A stretch of 64,000 nt of DNA from GCA-003244245 sp035606945 (GTDB lineage Bacteria; Actinomycetota; Actinomycetes; Mycobacteriales; Pseudonocardiaceae). The translations under genes were made by a program, and so were the position numbers. Location: the NCBI GenBank assembly GCA_035606945.1, contig DATNDR010000016.1, forward strand, positions 1-64,000, given 5' to 3'. Positions 1 through 8,786 of the stretch are shown here, piece by piece (the stretch's first letter is position 1; each line of letters starts with the position of its first letter). The notes below the pieces were generated by a model. The model saw only the letters and a program-made list of their open reading frames with translations. It made no database searches and had not been told where the DNA came from.

Positions 1-1102
1 CCGTCTCGTATAACTGCTCGGACGAGATCTCGGGCGGCGGCGCCTTGTACTGGCGCAGGAGCTCCGGGAAACGGGCGGCGACCTGCGTTGCGCCCTGCAC
101 CATCACGTAGCGGCCGACCTGATCCTCGGCGTTCCCGAGCCCGTGCGGCGAATGCTTGCCGGTCGAGTTGAGCAGGAGCCGCGGCGATTCGATCGCGTAC
201 CCGCAGACTGCGACGGCCGCGGCGGGCTGAAACGTCTCTCGTCCTTCGTGGACGTAGGTGACGCCGGTGACCGAGCCGCCGCGCGGCGCCGTCTCGACCC
301 TCGTCGCCATCGAGTCCGCCCGCACCTCGACCCCGTGCTCGATCGCGTCCGGAAGATGTGTGATCAACGGCGACGCCTTCGCGTTCACCTTGCATCCCTG
401 CAGGCAGAAGCCGCGGTAGATGCAGTGCGGCCGGTTGCCGAACGCGCCGTTCGTGATCGAGACGGGGCCGACGCGCATCTCGACCCCTCGCCTGCGTGCG
501 CCTTCCCACGCTTTCGCCGCGGCGCCAGACAGGGGATGCGGAGCGTGCGGGTACGTGTGCGGATCGCCCCACGGCCAGTCCTGTCCGGCGACGGGCAGCT
601 CGCGCTCGACCCGCTCGATCGACGGCTTCAGCTCCTGATAGGAGAAGGGCCAGTCGACGCCGACGCCGTCACGCGTGCGCACCTCGAAGTCGGACGGGTG
701 GAAGCGCGGCGTGTAGCCGGCGAAATGCGTCATCGAGCCCCCGACTCCGACGCCCGAGTTGTTCTTCCCGAGCTCGATCGGGTCTGCGCCTCCGACGATG
801 CGCTTGTCGGTCCAGTACAGGTGCGCCGAGCCCTTCTCGTCGCTCACCCAATCGCGGTCCGGGTCCCAGAACGGCCCCTTCTCGAGGATCACCACGCGCC
901 AGCCCTTGCGCGCGAGACGCTGCGCGAGGGTCAGGCCGCCGGCGCCCGCGCCGACGACGACGAGGTCGACCTGGTCGCCCGTGCCGTACCGCGCCATCCG
1001 GTCGAGGTTGGCGAGACCGCGCCGTTTCGGATCGAGGAGGAACGCGGAGTCGTTCTCCTCGGGCATCGCGATCGACCCCTTGCGGAGGCTGCGCAGGCTC
1101 AC
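1..1102 (-). CDS. GMC-family FAD oxidoreductase, 3' end beyond the window
   Basis: About 367 codons are visible; the gene runs off the left edge, so the C-terminal catalytic His/Asn region is not seen. The N-terminal part has the dinucleotide-binding motif VVVGAGAGGLTLAQRLARKG followed by an acidic strand end (ILEKG), then GGADPIELGKNNSGVGVGGS, typical of glucose-methanol-choline dehydrogenases. A Cys-containing segment (CIYRGFCLQGCKVNAK) resembles gluconate/alcohol dehydrogenase large subunits. The GTG start at 1102 overlaps the stop of the upstream subunit-3 gene (GTGA), so the two are translationally coupled and probably form one membrane-associated sugar or alcohol dehydrogenase. An in-frame ATG at 1066 is an alternative start. 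Ala is mostly GCG and Leu largely CTC here, unlike the following genes. Substrate unknown. Confidence 0.85.
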   Translation of the reverse strand, partial: MSLRSLRKGSIAMPEENDSAFLLDPKRRGLANLDRMARYGTGDQVDLVVVGAGAGGLTLAQRLARKGWRVVILEKGPFWDPDRDWVSDEKGSAHLYWTDKRIVGGADPIELGKNNSGVGVGGSMTHFAGYTPRFHPSDFEVRTRDGVGVDWPFSYQELKPSIERVERELPVAGQDWPWGDPHTYPHAPHPLSGAAAKAWEGARRRGVEMRVGPVSITNGAFGNRPHCIYRGFCLQGCKVNAKASPLITHLPDAIEHGVEVRADSMATRVETAPRGGSVTGVTYVHEGRETFQPAAAVAVCGYAIESPRLLLNSTGKHSPHGLGNAEDQVGRYVMVQGATQVAARFPELLRQYKAPPPEISSEQLYET

Positions 1103-1797
1103 GCCTCCTTCGCCTCCCACGACTCGGCCTCGGAACCGAGGTAGGGGCTGCCAAAGGCCGCGTAGCCCCGCGGATAGGCCGGGCCGCCGAAACCGATCTC
1201 GTTCCACGCCCAGGGGTGGGAGTAGAACGCGGCGAGCGCGGCGCGCATCACCACCGACCAGGCGCGGGTGACGTTCAGCTCGTCCCAGGCGTCGCCGAGC
1301 AGCCGGCCCTGCGCGAACTGCGCCACGATCGCTTCTCGCTGGTCATCGGTGCAGTGCGCGAAGCCGATCTGGTAGCCCTGGGTTGCGGTGTGGTCCAGCC
1401 CGCGCAGCACCAGCCGCCAGGTGTCGCGATCATCGGGCATGTCGGCGTACTGGTAGCCGTCGAGCCGCCCATCGGCAAGCTTGCTGTCGACCATCTCAGC
1501 CACCGGAACCCGGGGTTCGCAGTCCTGGGCCAGGACGGTGTCGCAGAACGCGCGCAGTATCGGTTCCTCGTCCGGGGTGAAAAAACGCAGCGGACCGGGT
1601 GGTTCCAGCCGGGCCAGCACCACCTTCTTGGTGGCCTCGTCCCAGGTGTCGACCGCGTCGAGCACGTCGAAGTCCGGGTAGCGCCCGATCATCTGCGGGG
1701 TAGTGCCACGCCGTTGCGGGGGAAGCCACGACGGGTGCGGCGGGGTACCACCCGGACGGCGCTTCGGCAGGTGATCGGGGCTACGCAGATCGGGCAC
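1099..1797 (-). CDS. Gluconate 2-dehydrogenase subunit 3-like protein
   Basis: 232 residues, GTG start. The middle (FFTPDEEPILRAFCDTVL...) matches the gluconate 2-dehydrogenase subunit 3 family, small partners of GMC-type flavoprotein dehydrogenases. No Tat or Sec signal is obvious; the N-terminus is Pro/Arg-rich, so any export would ride on the partner. It lies 3 nt after the membrane protein gene and overlaps the GMC gene by 4 nt, making a three-gene minus-strand unit. The role is inferred from family and context: stabilising or anchoring the flavoprotein. Confidence 0.75.
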   Translation of the reverse strand: MPDLRSPDHLPKRRPGGTPPHPSWLPPQRRGTTPQMIGRYPDFDVLDAVDTWDEATKKVVLARLEPPGPLRFFTPDEEPILRAFCDTVLAQDCEPRVPVAEMVDSKLADGRLDGYQYADMPDDRDTWRLVLRGLDHTATQGYQIGFAHCTDDQREAIVAQFAQGRLLGDAWDELNVTRAWSVVMRAALAAFYSHPWAWNEIGFGGPAYPRGYAAFGSPYLGSEAESWEAKEA

Positions 1798-1800
1798 GGC

Positions 1801-2238
1801 TCACTGCTCCCGACGGAGCACGGCCGCCAGCAGACCCATGCCGCCGACCATGGCCATCATGCTGGGCGCCGAGATGGGGGGACCCATCGGCAGGTTGTAG
1901 GAGTACAGCCGCCACCCGCCGGGCTTGCGGGCCACCCCGCGAGCGTGGAAATACTCCCCGAGCAACCCGTTGGCCACGTACAGCGCCGCAGTCAGCGGCA
2001 ACGCGGTCTTGGCGCAGCGCCGGGAGAACACCCCCCCGATCCCGGCCACCACCAGTGGTGGGGTCAGCACGATCGGGCTCCACATCCATTTGTTGCCGAA
2101 ACTGGCCTTGTAGTGCTCCAGATAGATCTCGGCGCCGGTCACCACGGCGGCGGCCGCAGTCAACCCGGACAGCGCTCGCTCGAACCGGCCGTGTTCTACA
2201 TTCCACAGCATCCGGTCGATGACGTGCTCTGCGCCCAT
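1801..2238 (-). CDS. Small membrane protein linked to the GMC dehydrogenase
   Basis: 145 residues from ATG 2238. About four hydrophobic segments are visible (LSGLTAAAAVVTGAEIYL, IVLTPPLVVAGIGGVF, ALPLTAALYVANGLLG, MMAMVGGMGLLAAVL). I chose 2238 because the in-frame extension upstream (to GTG 2397) is Arg-rich and does not look coding. A 13-codon reading frame with an AGGAG site (ATG 2275) ends in TGA overlapping this ATG, which could couple translation. It is first in the unit with subunit 3 and the GMC enzyme and may be their membrane anchor; no family recognised. Confidence 0.6.
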   Translation of the reverse strand: MGAEHVIDRMLWNVEHGRFERALSGLTAAAAVVTGAEIYLEHYKASFGNKWMWSPIVLTPPLVVAGIGGVFSRRCAKTALPLTAALYVANGLLGEYFHARGVARKPGGWRLYSYNLPMGPPISAPSMMAMVGGMGLLAAVLRREQ

Positions 2239-2483
2239 CACCGCGCCATGGCGGGCGGAAGTGCCGCGATCCACCTCATGTCTGCTCCTGCGGGGCACGT
2301 CGTCACCTCGGCTTCGCTCGTTGCGCCACGTTGGCTGCCGGCGTGCGCCAGGATTCCCCGTGATCGTTGCGGCTACGCACGTGGTGATCTGCGTCACACT
2401 ATTGCACTGCTGCTGGGCGTGGCGACGAGCCGCATGGCGCCGCCCGGTAGCCGTTGCCGCCGCGGCGGTGAGATGCTCGGTCG

Positions 2484-3689
2484 ATGCCGCTGCTGGACCG
2501 GCTTGCCATCGCGTCCGCTGCTGCGTGGGCGTATCTGCTCGCTGGGCACGGCGGCTTCTGGCGAACCTCGACCCGCCTGCCGGTCGATCCGCCTGAACCC
2601 GACGGCTGGCCCAGCGTGGGCGTCGTCATCCCGGCGCGAGACGAGGCGGCGGTCTTGCCCGAGACGCTTCCCACGCTGCTTGATCAGCACTACCCGGGCG
2701 AACTCGCCGTCTGGCTGGTCGACGACGGCAGCAAGGACGGCACAGCCGCACTCGCACACGCGCTAGCCCAGCAAGGCGCTGGCCGAGCGTCACTGACCGT
2801 CCTCACCGCCCCGCCCCCGCCGCCGGGCTGGGCCGGCAAGCTCAACGCTGTTGACTGCGGCGTGGCGGCGGCCGACGCCGCTGAGGTCGACTTTCTGCTG
2901 CTCACGGACGCCGACATCGCCCACCACCGATGCTCGGTGCGGCGACTGGTCGCCTCAGCGATGGCTGAGGACCGCGATGTGGTCTCGCTGATGGCGCTGC
3001 TGCGCACCCAGACCCGCTGGGAGCGCACCCTTATTCCGGCGTTCGTCTACTTCTTCGCCCAGCTGTACCCGTTTCCGCGGGTAGCCCGACCCGGCGGCTG
3101 GACCGCCGCGGCCGCCGGCGGATGCATCCTGCTGCGCCGCATCGCACTGCAGCGCGCCGGGGGCCTGTCGTGCATCCGCGGCGCCCTCATCGACGATGTT
3201 GCGCTGGGCCGGTTGCTCAAACGTTCGGGCGCGCGGACCTGGCTGGGCTTCACCGGCGACCCACCCGAGGTCCGCAGTATCCGGCCCTACCCCCGCGTTA
3301 CCGACCTGTGGACCATGGTCGCCCGCACCGCCTACACGCAGCTGCGGCGATCTCCGGTGTTGCTCGCCGGCACGATCACCGCCCTGGGCCTGCTCTACGT
3401 CGTCCCACCCGTCGCCGGGCTCACCGGACTGGCCCAGCGCTCCCCTGTGCCCGCCGTCGCCGGGCTCGGAGCGTGGGCGGCGATGGCCGTCACCCAAGCT
3501 CCGGCGCTGCGGCTCTACGGCCTTTCGCCGCTGCGCGGACTTGCACTGCCGGCCGTTGCCACCCTGTATGCCGCCATGACAGTGGACTCAGCACGCCGCC
3601 ACGCCACCGGCCGAGGCGGCCCATGGAAGGGGCGGTTCGCTCACAGTCAGCTGCAGCCGCTGGTCGAGCCGCAGCCCTCGCAGACATAA
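2484..3689 (+). CDS. HpnB-type family 2 glycosyltransferase
   Basis: 401 residues. GT-A glycosyltransferase motifs are clear: VVIPARDEAAVLPETL near residue 48, the nucleotide-binding LVDDGSKDGT near 79, and the DxD-like LTDADIAH near 140. C-terminal hydrophobic segments (LLAGTITALGLLYVVPPVAGL; GLGAWAAMAVTQA) place it in the membrane. The overall form matches the hopene-associated glycosyltransferase HpnB family, but no squalene-hopene cyclase or other hpn gene is in the window, so the lipid substrate is unknown. Its last 43 bases overlap the 3' end of nrdJ tail to tail. Confidence 0.8.
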   Translation: MPLLDRLAIASAAAWAYLLAGHGGFWRTSTRLPVDPPEPDGWPSVGVVIPARDEAAVLPETLPTLLDQHYPGELAVWLVDDGSKDGTAALAHALAQQGAGRASLTVLTAPPPPPGWAGKLNAVDCGVAAADAAEVDFLLLTDADIAHHRCSVRRLVASAMAEDRDVVSLMALLRTQTRWERTLIPAFVYFFAQLYPFPRVARPGGWTAAAAGGCILLRRIALQRAGGLSCIRGALIDDVALGRLLKRSGARTWLGFTGDPPEVRSIRPYPRVTDLWTMVARTAYTQLRRSPVLLAGTITALGLLYVVPPVAGLTGLAQRSPVPAVAGLGAWAAMAVTQAPALRLYGLSPLRGLALPAVATLYAAMTVDSARRHATGRGGPWKGRFAHSQLQPLVEPQPSQT

Positions 3690-6481
3690 CACGATCCGGC
3701 CGGCCGCATCTTCGTTCCGCAGGTCATGCACAGCGGTGCATCCGCAGCCTTGCCCAACTGCAGTTCCAGTAGCTCCGTAGAGCTGCCCACATAGATCGGA
3801 GCCGGGCGACCCTGCACCGGCGGAGCCGGCGCATTCGACTCCACCGAGGCGCGAAGCGTTTCGACATCCATGCCGTTGTCCGCGTCGACGCCATAGTCGG
3901 CGGACACCTGCCGGGTGCGCTCTTCGGCAGACAGAATGCCCAATTGCTCACGCTTGTCCTTGGGCAGGTAATCCAGCGCCAGCCGACGGAATAAGTAGTC
4001 GACCACACTGGTCGCCATCCGCACGTCTGGGTCATCGGTCATCCCAGCTGGCTCGAAACGCATATTCACAAATTTCGAGACGTAGGTCTCCAGCGGCACT
4101 CCGTATTGCAACGCTATCGAAATCGCAATGGAAAAGGCGTCCATTACACCAGCCAGGGTGGATCCTTGCTTGGACATCTTCACAAAGAGTTCGCCGAGCC
4201 CATCATCCGGATAACACCCTGCTGTCAGGTAACCCTCGGCGCCACCAACAGTGAAGGACACCGTCTCGCTGGGCCGCTTCTTGGGCAGCCTCTTGCGCAC
4301 CGGCCTGGCCTCGACGACTGCCTTATCCGTAACGGTCGCGCCGGACTTACCGGTTGACAACGGCTGACCCACCTTGCAGTTGTCCCGATAGATGGCCAGC
4401 GCCTTGATCCCCATCTTCCACGATTGAAGATAGATTTCCTCGACATCGGCGACAGTGGCCGTCTCCGGCATATTAACGGTCTTGCTGATGGCTCCCGAGA
4501 TGAACGGTTGAGTAGCCGCCATCATACGCACGTGACCCATGGGCGAGATGGCCCGTTCGCCCATCGCGCAGTCGAAGACCTCATAATGGTCGGGACGCAG
4601 CCCAGGGGCGTCGATCACATGGCCGTGCTCCGAGATGTATTCGATGATCGCCTCAGTCTGCTCCTGCTGATAACCTAAAGCGGTGAGCGCCTGGGGCACC
4701 GTCTGATTCACGATCTGCATGGAACCGCCACCGACCAGCTTCTTGAATTTGACGAGCGAAAAATCCGGCTCGATACCGGTCGTGTCGCAATCCATCATGA
4801 ACCCAATAGTTCCAGTCGGCGCCAAGACACTGGCCTGAGCATTTCGCCAACCATTTCTTTCGCCGATTCGGATACCGTCCTGCCACGCCTTGGTAGCGGC
4901 CTTCTGAACGGCGCGGTCATTGTGGGCGTAAGTGCGGATGAGATCGTTGGCGGCGGCGTGCTTGCGCATGATCCGCTGGTGCGCCTCAGCGTTGCGTGCA
5001 TAGCCGTCATATGGCCCGACCACCCCGGCAAGTTCCGCAGAACGCCGGTACGCGGTACCCGTCATCAACGAGGTGATCGCGGCCGCCAGCGCACGCCCGC
5101 CATCGGAGTCGTAGGCGTGACCGGTGGCCATCAGCAGCGCCCCTAGGTTGGCGTAGCCGATGCCGAGCTGCCTAAAAGCCCTCGTGGTCGCCCCAATCGT
5201 TTCGGTCGGGAAGTCCGCAAAGCAGATCGAGACGTCCATCGCGGTAATGACGAGCTCCACTGTCTTAGCGAACAGTTCGGCGTCGAATGTGAGATCCGCA
5301 CGAAGAAACTTCATCAGATTGATCGATGCAAGGTTGCAACTCGAGTTGTCGAGGTGCAAGTACTCACTGCATGGATTGGATGCGGTGATGCGGCCGGATT
5401 CGGGACAGGTATGCCAATCGTTAATCGTGTCATCATACTGTATGCCGGGATCAGCGCACTCCCACGCAGCCTGGGTTATATCGCGGAACAGTTCCTTTGC
5501 TTGCACAGTCTCGATGATCTCGCCGGTCGTCCGGGCCCGCAACCCGAATTCGCTATCGGTCTCCACCGCGCGCATGAACTCGTCAGAGACCCGAACCGAG
5601 TTGTTTGCGTTCTGGTACTGGACTGAGGTGATGTCCTTACCACCGAGGTCCATATCGAAGCCGGCATCACGGAGTACCCGGATCTTACGTTCCTCGGAAG
5701 CCTTGGTCTGTACGAACTCGGCAATATCTGGATGATCGACGTCGAGGACCACCATCTTGGCAGCCCGGCGGGTTGCTCCACCTGATTTGATGGTGCCCGC
5801 TGAGGCGTCCGCGCCGCGCATGAAACTCACTGGACCGGACGCAGTACCACCCGAAGAGAGCAGTTCTTTCGACGAGCGGATACGAGAAAGGTTGAGTCCG
5901 GCACCGGACCCACCCTTGAAGATCAAGCCCTCTTCGCGGTACCAGTTGAGAATCGAATCCATGGTGTCGTCCACGGAAAGAATAAAACATGCAGAAACTT
6001 GCTGCGGCGAATTGGTGCCGACGTTGAACCAGACCGGAGAGTTGAAGCTGAACACCTGGTGCAGAAGCATCCAGGTCAATTCTTGCGAAAAGATTTCCTT
6101 ATCAGTGTCGGTAGCGAAGTATCCATGCTGCGCGCCGGCGGCAGTATAGGTCGTCACCACTCGGTCGATCAGCTGGCGCAGGCTTGACTCGCGCCGGTCG
6201 CTACCCACTGCACCGCGGAAGTATTTGCTGGTCACGATGTTGACCGCATTGACCGACCAGAAGTCGGGAAACTCCACGCCGCGCTGTTCGAAATTGACCG
6301 TGCCGTCGCGCCAGTTGGTCATCACCACATCGCGGCGCTGCCACGTCACCTGGTCGTAGGGATGACAGTGTTCGGTGGTGTAGACCCGCTCGACCCGCAG
6401 CGCTCGCTTAAGCTGCGTGGCGCGCCACGATCCAGCGGCTGCCGCCTCGACGCCAGCCGGAGTGCCGACGGTTTCGGTCAT
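3647..6481 (-). CDS. nrdJ: Adenosylcobalamin-dependent (class II) ribonucleotide reductase
   Basis: 944 residues, ATG start after a GAGGGATGAGGG purine run. It reduces ribonucleotides to deoxyribonucleotides with a B12-derived thiyl radical, independently of oxygen. Visible are the active-site region NPCSEYLHLDNSSCNLASIN, the Cys of SACFILSVDD, LAPTGTIGFMMDCDTTGIEPDF, the TSCPD-like C-terminal domain (GYLTAGCYPDDGLGELFVKMSK), and a C-terminal Cys-rich tail (CMTCGTKM...CYVCEGCG) that re-reduces the active site. It lies 108 nt downstream of nrdR in the same direction, as in other actinobacteria, and is probably controlled by the NrdR boxes at 7143-7190. I saw no cobalamin riboswitch. Confidence 0.97.
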   Translation of the reverse strand: MTETVGTPAGVEAAAAGSWRATQLKRALRVERVYTTEHCHPYDQVTWQRRDVVMTNWRDGTVNFEQRGVEFPDFWSVNAVNIVTSKYFRGAVGSDRRESSLRQLIDRVVTTYTAAGAQHGYFATDTDKEIFSQELTWMLLHQVFSFNSPVWFNVGTNSPQQVSACFILSVDDTMDSILNWYREEGLIFKGGSGAGLNLSRIRSSKELLSSGGTASGPVSFMRGADASAGTIKSGGATRRAAKMVVLDVDHPDIAEFVQTKASEERKIRVLRDAGFDMDLGGKDITSVQYQNANNSVRVSDEFMRAVETDSEFGLRARTTGEIIETVQAKELFRDITQAAWECADPGIQYDDTINDWHTCPESGRITASNPCSEYLHLDNSSCNLASINLMKFLRADLTFDAELFAKTVELVITAMDVSICFADFPTETIGATTRAFRQLGIGYANLGALLMATGHAYDSDGGRALAAAITSLMTGTAYRRSAELAGVVGPYDGYARNAEAHQRIMRKHAAANDLIRTYAHNDRAVQKAATKAWQDGIRIGERNGWRNAQASVLAPTGTIGFMMDCDTTGIEPDFSLVKFKKLVGGGSMQIVNQTVPQALTALGYQQEQTEAIIEYISEHGHVIDAPGLRPDHYEVFDCAMGERAISPMGHVRMMAATQPFISGAISKTVNMPETATVADVEEIYLQSWKMGIKALAIYRDNCKVGQPLSTGKSGATVTDKAVVEARPVRKRLPKKRPSETVSFTVGGAEGYLTAGCYPDDGLGELFVKMSKQGSTLAGVMDAFSIAISIALQYGVPLETYVSKFVNMRFEPAGMTDDPDVRMATSVVDYLFRRLALDYLPKDKREQLGILSAEERTRQVSADYGVDADNGMDVETLRASVESNAPAPPVQGRPAPIYVGSSTELLELQLGKAADAPLCMTCGTKMRPAGSCYVCEGCGSTSGCS

Positions 6482-6589
6482 CCCTCATCCCTCTCTATCG
6501 CGGTGTGCACGCTTCCGGATCAGGTCTACCCGGCGCGGTCGGATGCTTCGTCGTGCGTTGGTGAGCCGCTACGAGTCGATCAGGCCATG

Positions 6590-7087
6590 TCACGTCACGT
6601 CAGGGCCGCCCTCGCATCGTTGCGGTCGGCGGCCCGGGAGCTCGCGTAGGTCGCGCAGGTCGCGAATCTCCTTTTCGAAGTCCTCGATTGAGGAGAACGA
6701 CCGGTACACACTGGCGAAGCGCAGATAGGCCACCTCGTCGAGGTCGCGTAGCGGACCCAGGATGGCCAACCCGACTTCCTGGCTGGCTACCTCGGCGCTG
6801 CCCATGGAACGAATTGCTTCCTCAACCCGGTGGGCAAGCTGTTGAAGCGCAGCCTCCTCAACCGGTCGCCCCTGGCATGCCCGGCGCACTCCGCGCACGA
6901 CCTTGTCGCGGCTGAACGGCTCGGTGACCCCCGAGCGCTTCACCACGGCGAGCACGAGTTCTTCCACCGTGGTAAATCGACGACCGCACTCCGGACAGGC
7001 ACGCCGCCGACGGATCGCCTGCCGGTCCACCACGTCGCGCGAATCGACGACTCGTGAGTCCGCATGCCGGCAGAACGGACAGCGCAT
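6590..7087 (-). CDS. nrdR: Transcriptional repressor NrdR
   Basis: 165 residues, usual length about 150-160. An N-terminal zinc ribbon (Cys3, Cys6, Cys31, Cys34) is followed by an ATP-cone domain (VVKRSGVTEPFSRDKVVRGV...). NrdR senses ATP/dATP and represses ribonucleotide reductase genes. Two NrdR boxes lie upstream of its own start, so autoregulation together with nrdJ is likely. Confidence 0.97.
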   Translation of the reverse strand: MRCPFCRHADSRVVDSRDVVDRQAIRRRRACPECGRRFTTVEELVLAVVKRSGVTEPFSRDKVVRGVRRACQGRPVEEAALQQLAHRVEEAIRSMGSAEVASQEVGLAILGPLRDLDEVAYLRFASVYRSFSSIEDFEKEIRDLRDLRELPGRRPQRCEGGPDVT

Positions 7088-7142
7088 GTTCCTCCCTCCG
7101 CGTCACACCGCCGAGACGACCCCTCCGGCCTCCGGTGCAATG

Positions 7143-7158
7143 CCCCAACTTGTAGGCG
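7143..7158. promoter_or_regulatory. NrdR box, weaker copy
   Basis: The core CAACTTGTAG matches 7 of 10 core positions of the NrdR consensus CWATATATWG. It starts 32 bp from the stronger box (three helical turns), the usual spacing of paired NrdR boxes, 56 bp upstream of nrdR. Confidence 0.6.
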
Positions 7159-7174
7159 AACCACATCCGTGTAA

Positions 7175-7190
7175 CTACTATATGTTGTGG
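7175..7190. promoter_or_regulatory. NrdR box, stronger copy
   Basis: CTACTATATGTTGTGG; the core CTATATGTTG differs from the CWATATATWG consensus at one position. It is an AT-rich island in GC-rich DNA. Paired with the box at 7143 it probably represses nrdR-nrdJ. Confidence 0.75.
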
Positions 7191-7303
7191 TAACACCAAA
7201 GTCGAGCCGCCACGGCGAGCACCCGAGAGCTGACGCCGTGCGCCGACCCTACGGCCGGTTCAGCTACTCCCCGCCTTCCGCCCCACGGTTGGGCGCCGAG
7301 CCG

Positions 7304-7783
7304 CTACCGCCCGTCGGGCACCTGCAACTGTTGATCAGGCACCACCTCGGCAGCTGTGAGACCGTTCAGCTGCCGGATCCGTTCCACCACCACCCGCGGG
7401 TCGGACTGTGGCGCTACCCGGGCCGCCACATCCCATACGGTCTCACCCGCGCCCACCCTGATCACCGCCGTGCGTTCCGGGATTGCTGGATCTGCGCTCT
7501 GGCCCAGCCAACTCAGACCGGCGACCACACTCAGCGTCACAATGACGGTCGCCGACAGGGCGACCACCCGGCCCGCCCGAGGTGCCGGCGGATGCGCAAC
7601 TGCGGGAGGCCCTGGAGCCGGTGGCACTGGCGCTGGCGGCCGGGGAGCCGGACGTGGCCGGGCACGCACCGCCCGGCGGTCCTGCCTGAGCGTGCCTGGT
7701 ACGGCTTTCACCGTGGCTGCGGACTCATTGAGTGCCACACAGCGATTGCCCAACTGTGCCCCCCACTCTGACAAGGCCGTCAT
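7304..7783 (-). CDS. LysM cell-envelope protein divergent from lexA (Rv2719c-like)
   Basis: 159 residues: a short cytoplasmic head, a Pro/Arg-rich stretch (about 35-70), one membrane segment (about 72-94) and a C-terminal LysM peptidoglycan-binding domain (about 107-156, VGAGETVWDVAARV...QLNGLTAAEVVPDQQLQVP). Position and build match the mycobacterial Rv2719c type, an SOS-induced cell-division suppressor located between nrdR and lexA. It has its own perfect SOS box at 7808, so induction on DNA damage to delay division is the likely role; function is inferred from synteny. Confidence 0.8.
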   Translation of the reverse strand: MTALSEWGAQLGNRCVALNESAATVKAVPGTLRQDRRAVRARPRPAPRPPAPVPPAPGPPAVAHPPAPRAGRVVALSATVIVTLSVVAGLSWLGQSADPAIPERTAVIRVGAGETVWDVAARVAPQSDPRVVVERIRQLNGLTAAEVVPDQQLQVPDGR

Positions 7784-7807
7784 CGAGACTCCTCAGTACG
7801 GGTATCA

Positions 7808-7823
7808 TCGAACGCGAGTTCGA
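7808..7823. promoter_or_regulatory. LexA (SOS) box for the LysM gene
   Basis: TCGAACGCGAGTTCGA is a perfect match to the actinobacterial consensus TCGAAC-N4-GTTCGA. It lies 25 bp upstream of the LysM gene start. Confidence 0.9.
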
Positions 7824-7887
7824 TCGAACTGTTGTGCGGTGTTTATCACGGCACCCTGACATTCTCGGCGACCGCGCGGCGTGTTGT

Positions 7888-7903
7888 TCGAACAAACGTT
7901 TGA
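7888..7903. promoter_or_regulatory. LexA (SOS) box for lexA
   Basis: TCGAACAAACGTTTGA has one mismatch to the consensus in the right arm. It lies 75 bp upstream of the lexA start, the expected place for autoregulation. Confidence 0.85.
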
Positions 7904-7977
7904 TCTTTGGGGCGCCAGTGGTTAGCGTCAGCGTCGCGACGGACCGGGTGGCGTCCGGCAGTAGGCGAGGAGGAGCC

Positions 7978-8763
7978 GTGGGACGACAGCGCAGCGACGA
8001 GCCGGAAGTGGCAGGTACCGGCGCACCAGCACCGGATCGGCAGGATCGGAGCGCGCCGGGTCCAAGTGACGCCGCGCGACTGCACTCATTCCCCGACCTG
8101 GACAGCGGGGCTGATGAGGGGCTTACGCCACGCCAGCGACGGGTTCTCGAGGTGATCCGGGAATGGGTCGAACGGTTCGGTTATCCGCCGAGTGTCCGGG
8201 AGATCGGCGAGGCGGTCGGGCTCACGTCCACCTCGTCAGTGGCCCACCAGCTGCGCGCTCTGGAACGAAAGGGATACCTGCGCCGCGACCCCAACCGGCC
8301 CCGCGCGGTCGGCGTTCGGCCGGCCGACGACGCACCGGACGCCACCGAGGAGGCCAGGGACGCTGCCGACGGCCAACCTGGGCGCCCTCGTCCGGTCTTC
8401 GTTCCGGTCGTGGGCCGGATCGCCGCCGGTGGCCCGGTGCTGGCCGAGCAGGCGATCGAGGATGTGTTCCCGTTACCGAAGGAGATCGTCGGCGAAGGTG
8501 CGCTGTTCCTGCTGCGAGTAGTGGGTGACTCCATGGTCGAGGCGGCGATCACCGACGGGGACTGGGTGGTGGTCCGCCAGCAACCCAGCGCCGACAACGG
8601 CGATATCGTCGCTGCCATGATCGACGGGGAAGCGACGGTGAAGACGTTCAAGCGCCGTGACGGCCATGTATGGCTGCTCCCGCACAACCCCGCCTACGAA
8701 CCGATACCGGGTGATGAAGCGACCGTGCTCGGCCGGGTGGTGGCGGTACTGCGCCGGCTGTGA
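7978..8763 (+). CDS. lexA: SOS repressor LexA
   Basis: 261 residues from GTG 7978, chosen because GCGAGGAGGAG lies directly upstream; it gives a roughly 45-residue charged N-terminal tail typical of actinobacterial LexA. The winged helix covers about 48-112 (GLTSTSSVAHQLRALERKGY). The self-cleavage site is Ala150-Gly151 (RIAAGGP), with catalytic Ser185 (GDSM) and Lys222 (TVKTF). It represses DNA-damage genes until RecA filaments stimulate cleavage. The window holds five candidate boxes: two here, plus recA, the HEPN gene and the HNH gene. Confidence 0.97.
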   Translation: MGRQRSDEPEVAGTGAPAPDRQDRSAPGPSDAARLHSFPDLDSGADEGLTPRQRRVLEVIREWVERFGYPPSVREIGEAVGLTSTSSVAHQLRALERKGYLRRDPNRPRAVGVRPADDAPDATEEARDAADGQPGRPRPVFVPVVGRIAAGGPVLAEQAIEDVFPLPKEIVGEGALFLLRVVGDSMVEAAITDGDWVVVRQQPSADNGDIVAAMIDGEATVKTFKRRDGHVWLLPHNPAYEPIPGDEATVLGRVVAVLRRL

Positions 8764-8786
8764 GGCCGCCGGGAACCGGCCAGGTA

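Noticed and set aside
496..2766. Long plus-strand open frame of 756 codons
   Set aside because: Its translation is Arg/Pro/Ser-rich low-complexity antisense to the GMC dehydrogenase, subunit-3 and membrane protein genes; no family features.
6482..7300. Cobalamin riboswitch for the B12-dependent reductase
   Set aside because: No B12-box-like sequence or large leader was found; the gap before nrdJ is 108 bp and the promoter region is explained by NrdR boxes.
7187..7771. Plus-strand frame opposite the LysM gene
   Set aside because: Begins inside the NrdR box and is antisense to a recognisable LysM gene.
8169..8180. TCGAAC followed by GTTCGG as a further SOS box
   Set aside because: The arms overlap with only 2 nt between instead of 4 and it lies inside the lexA coding region.
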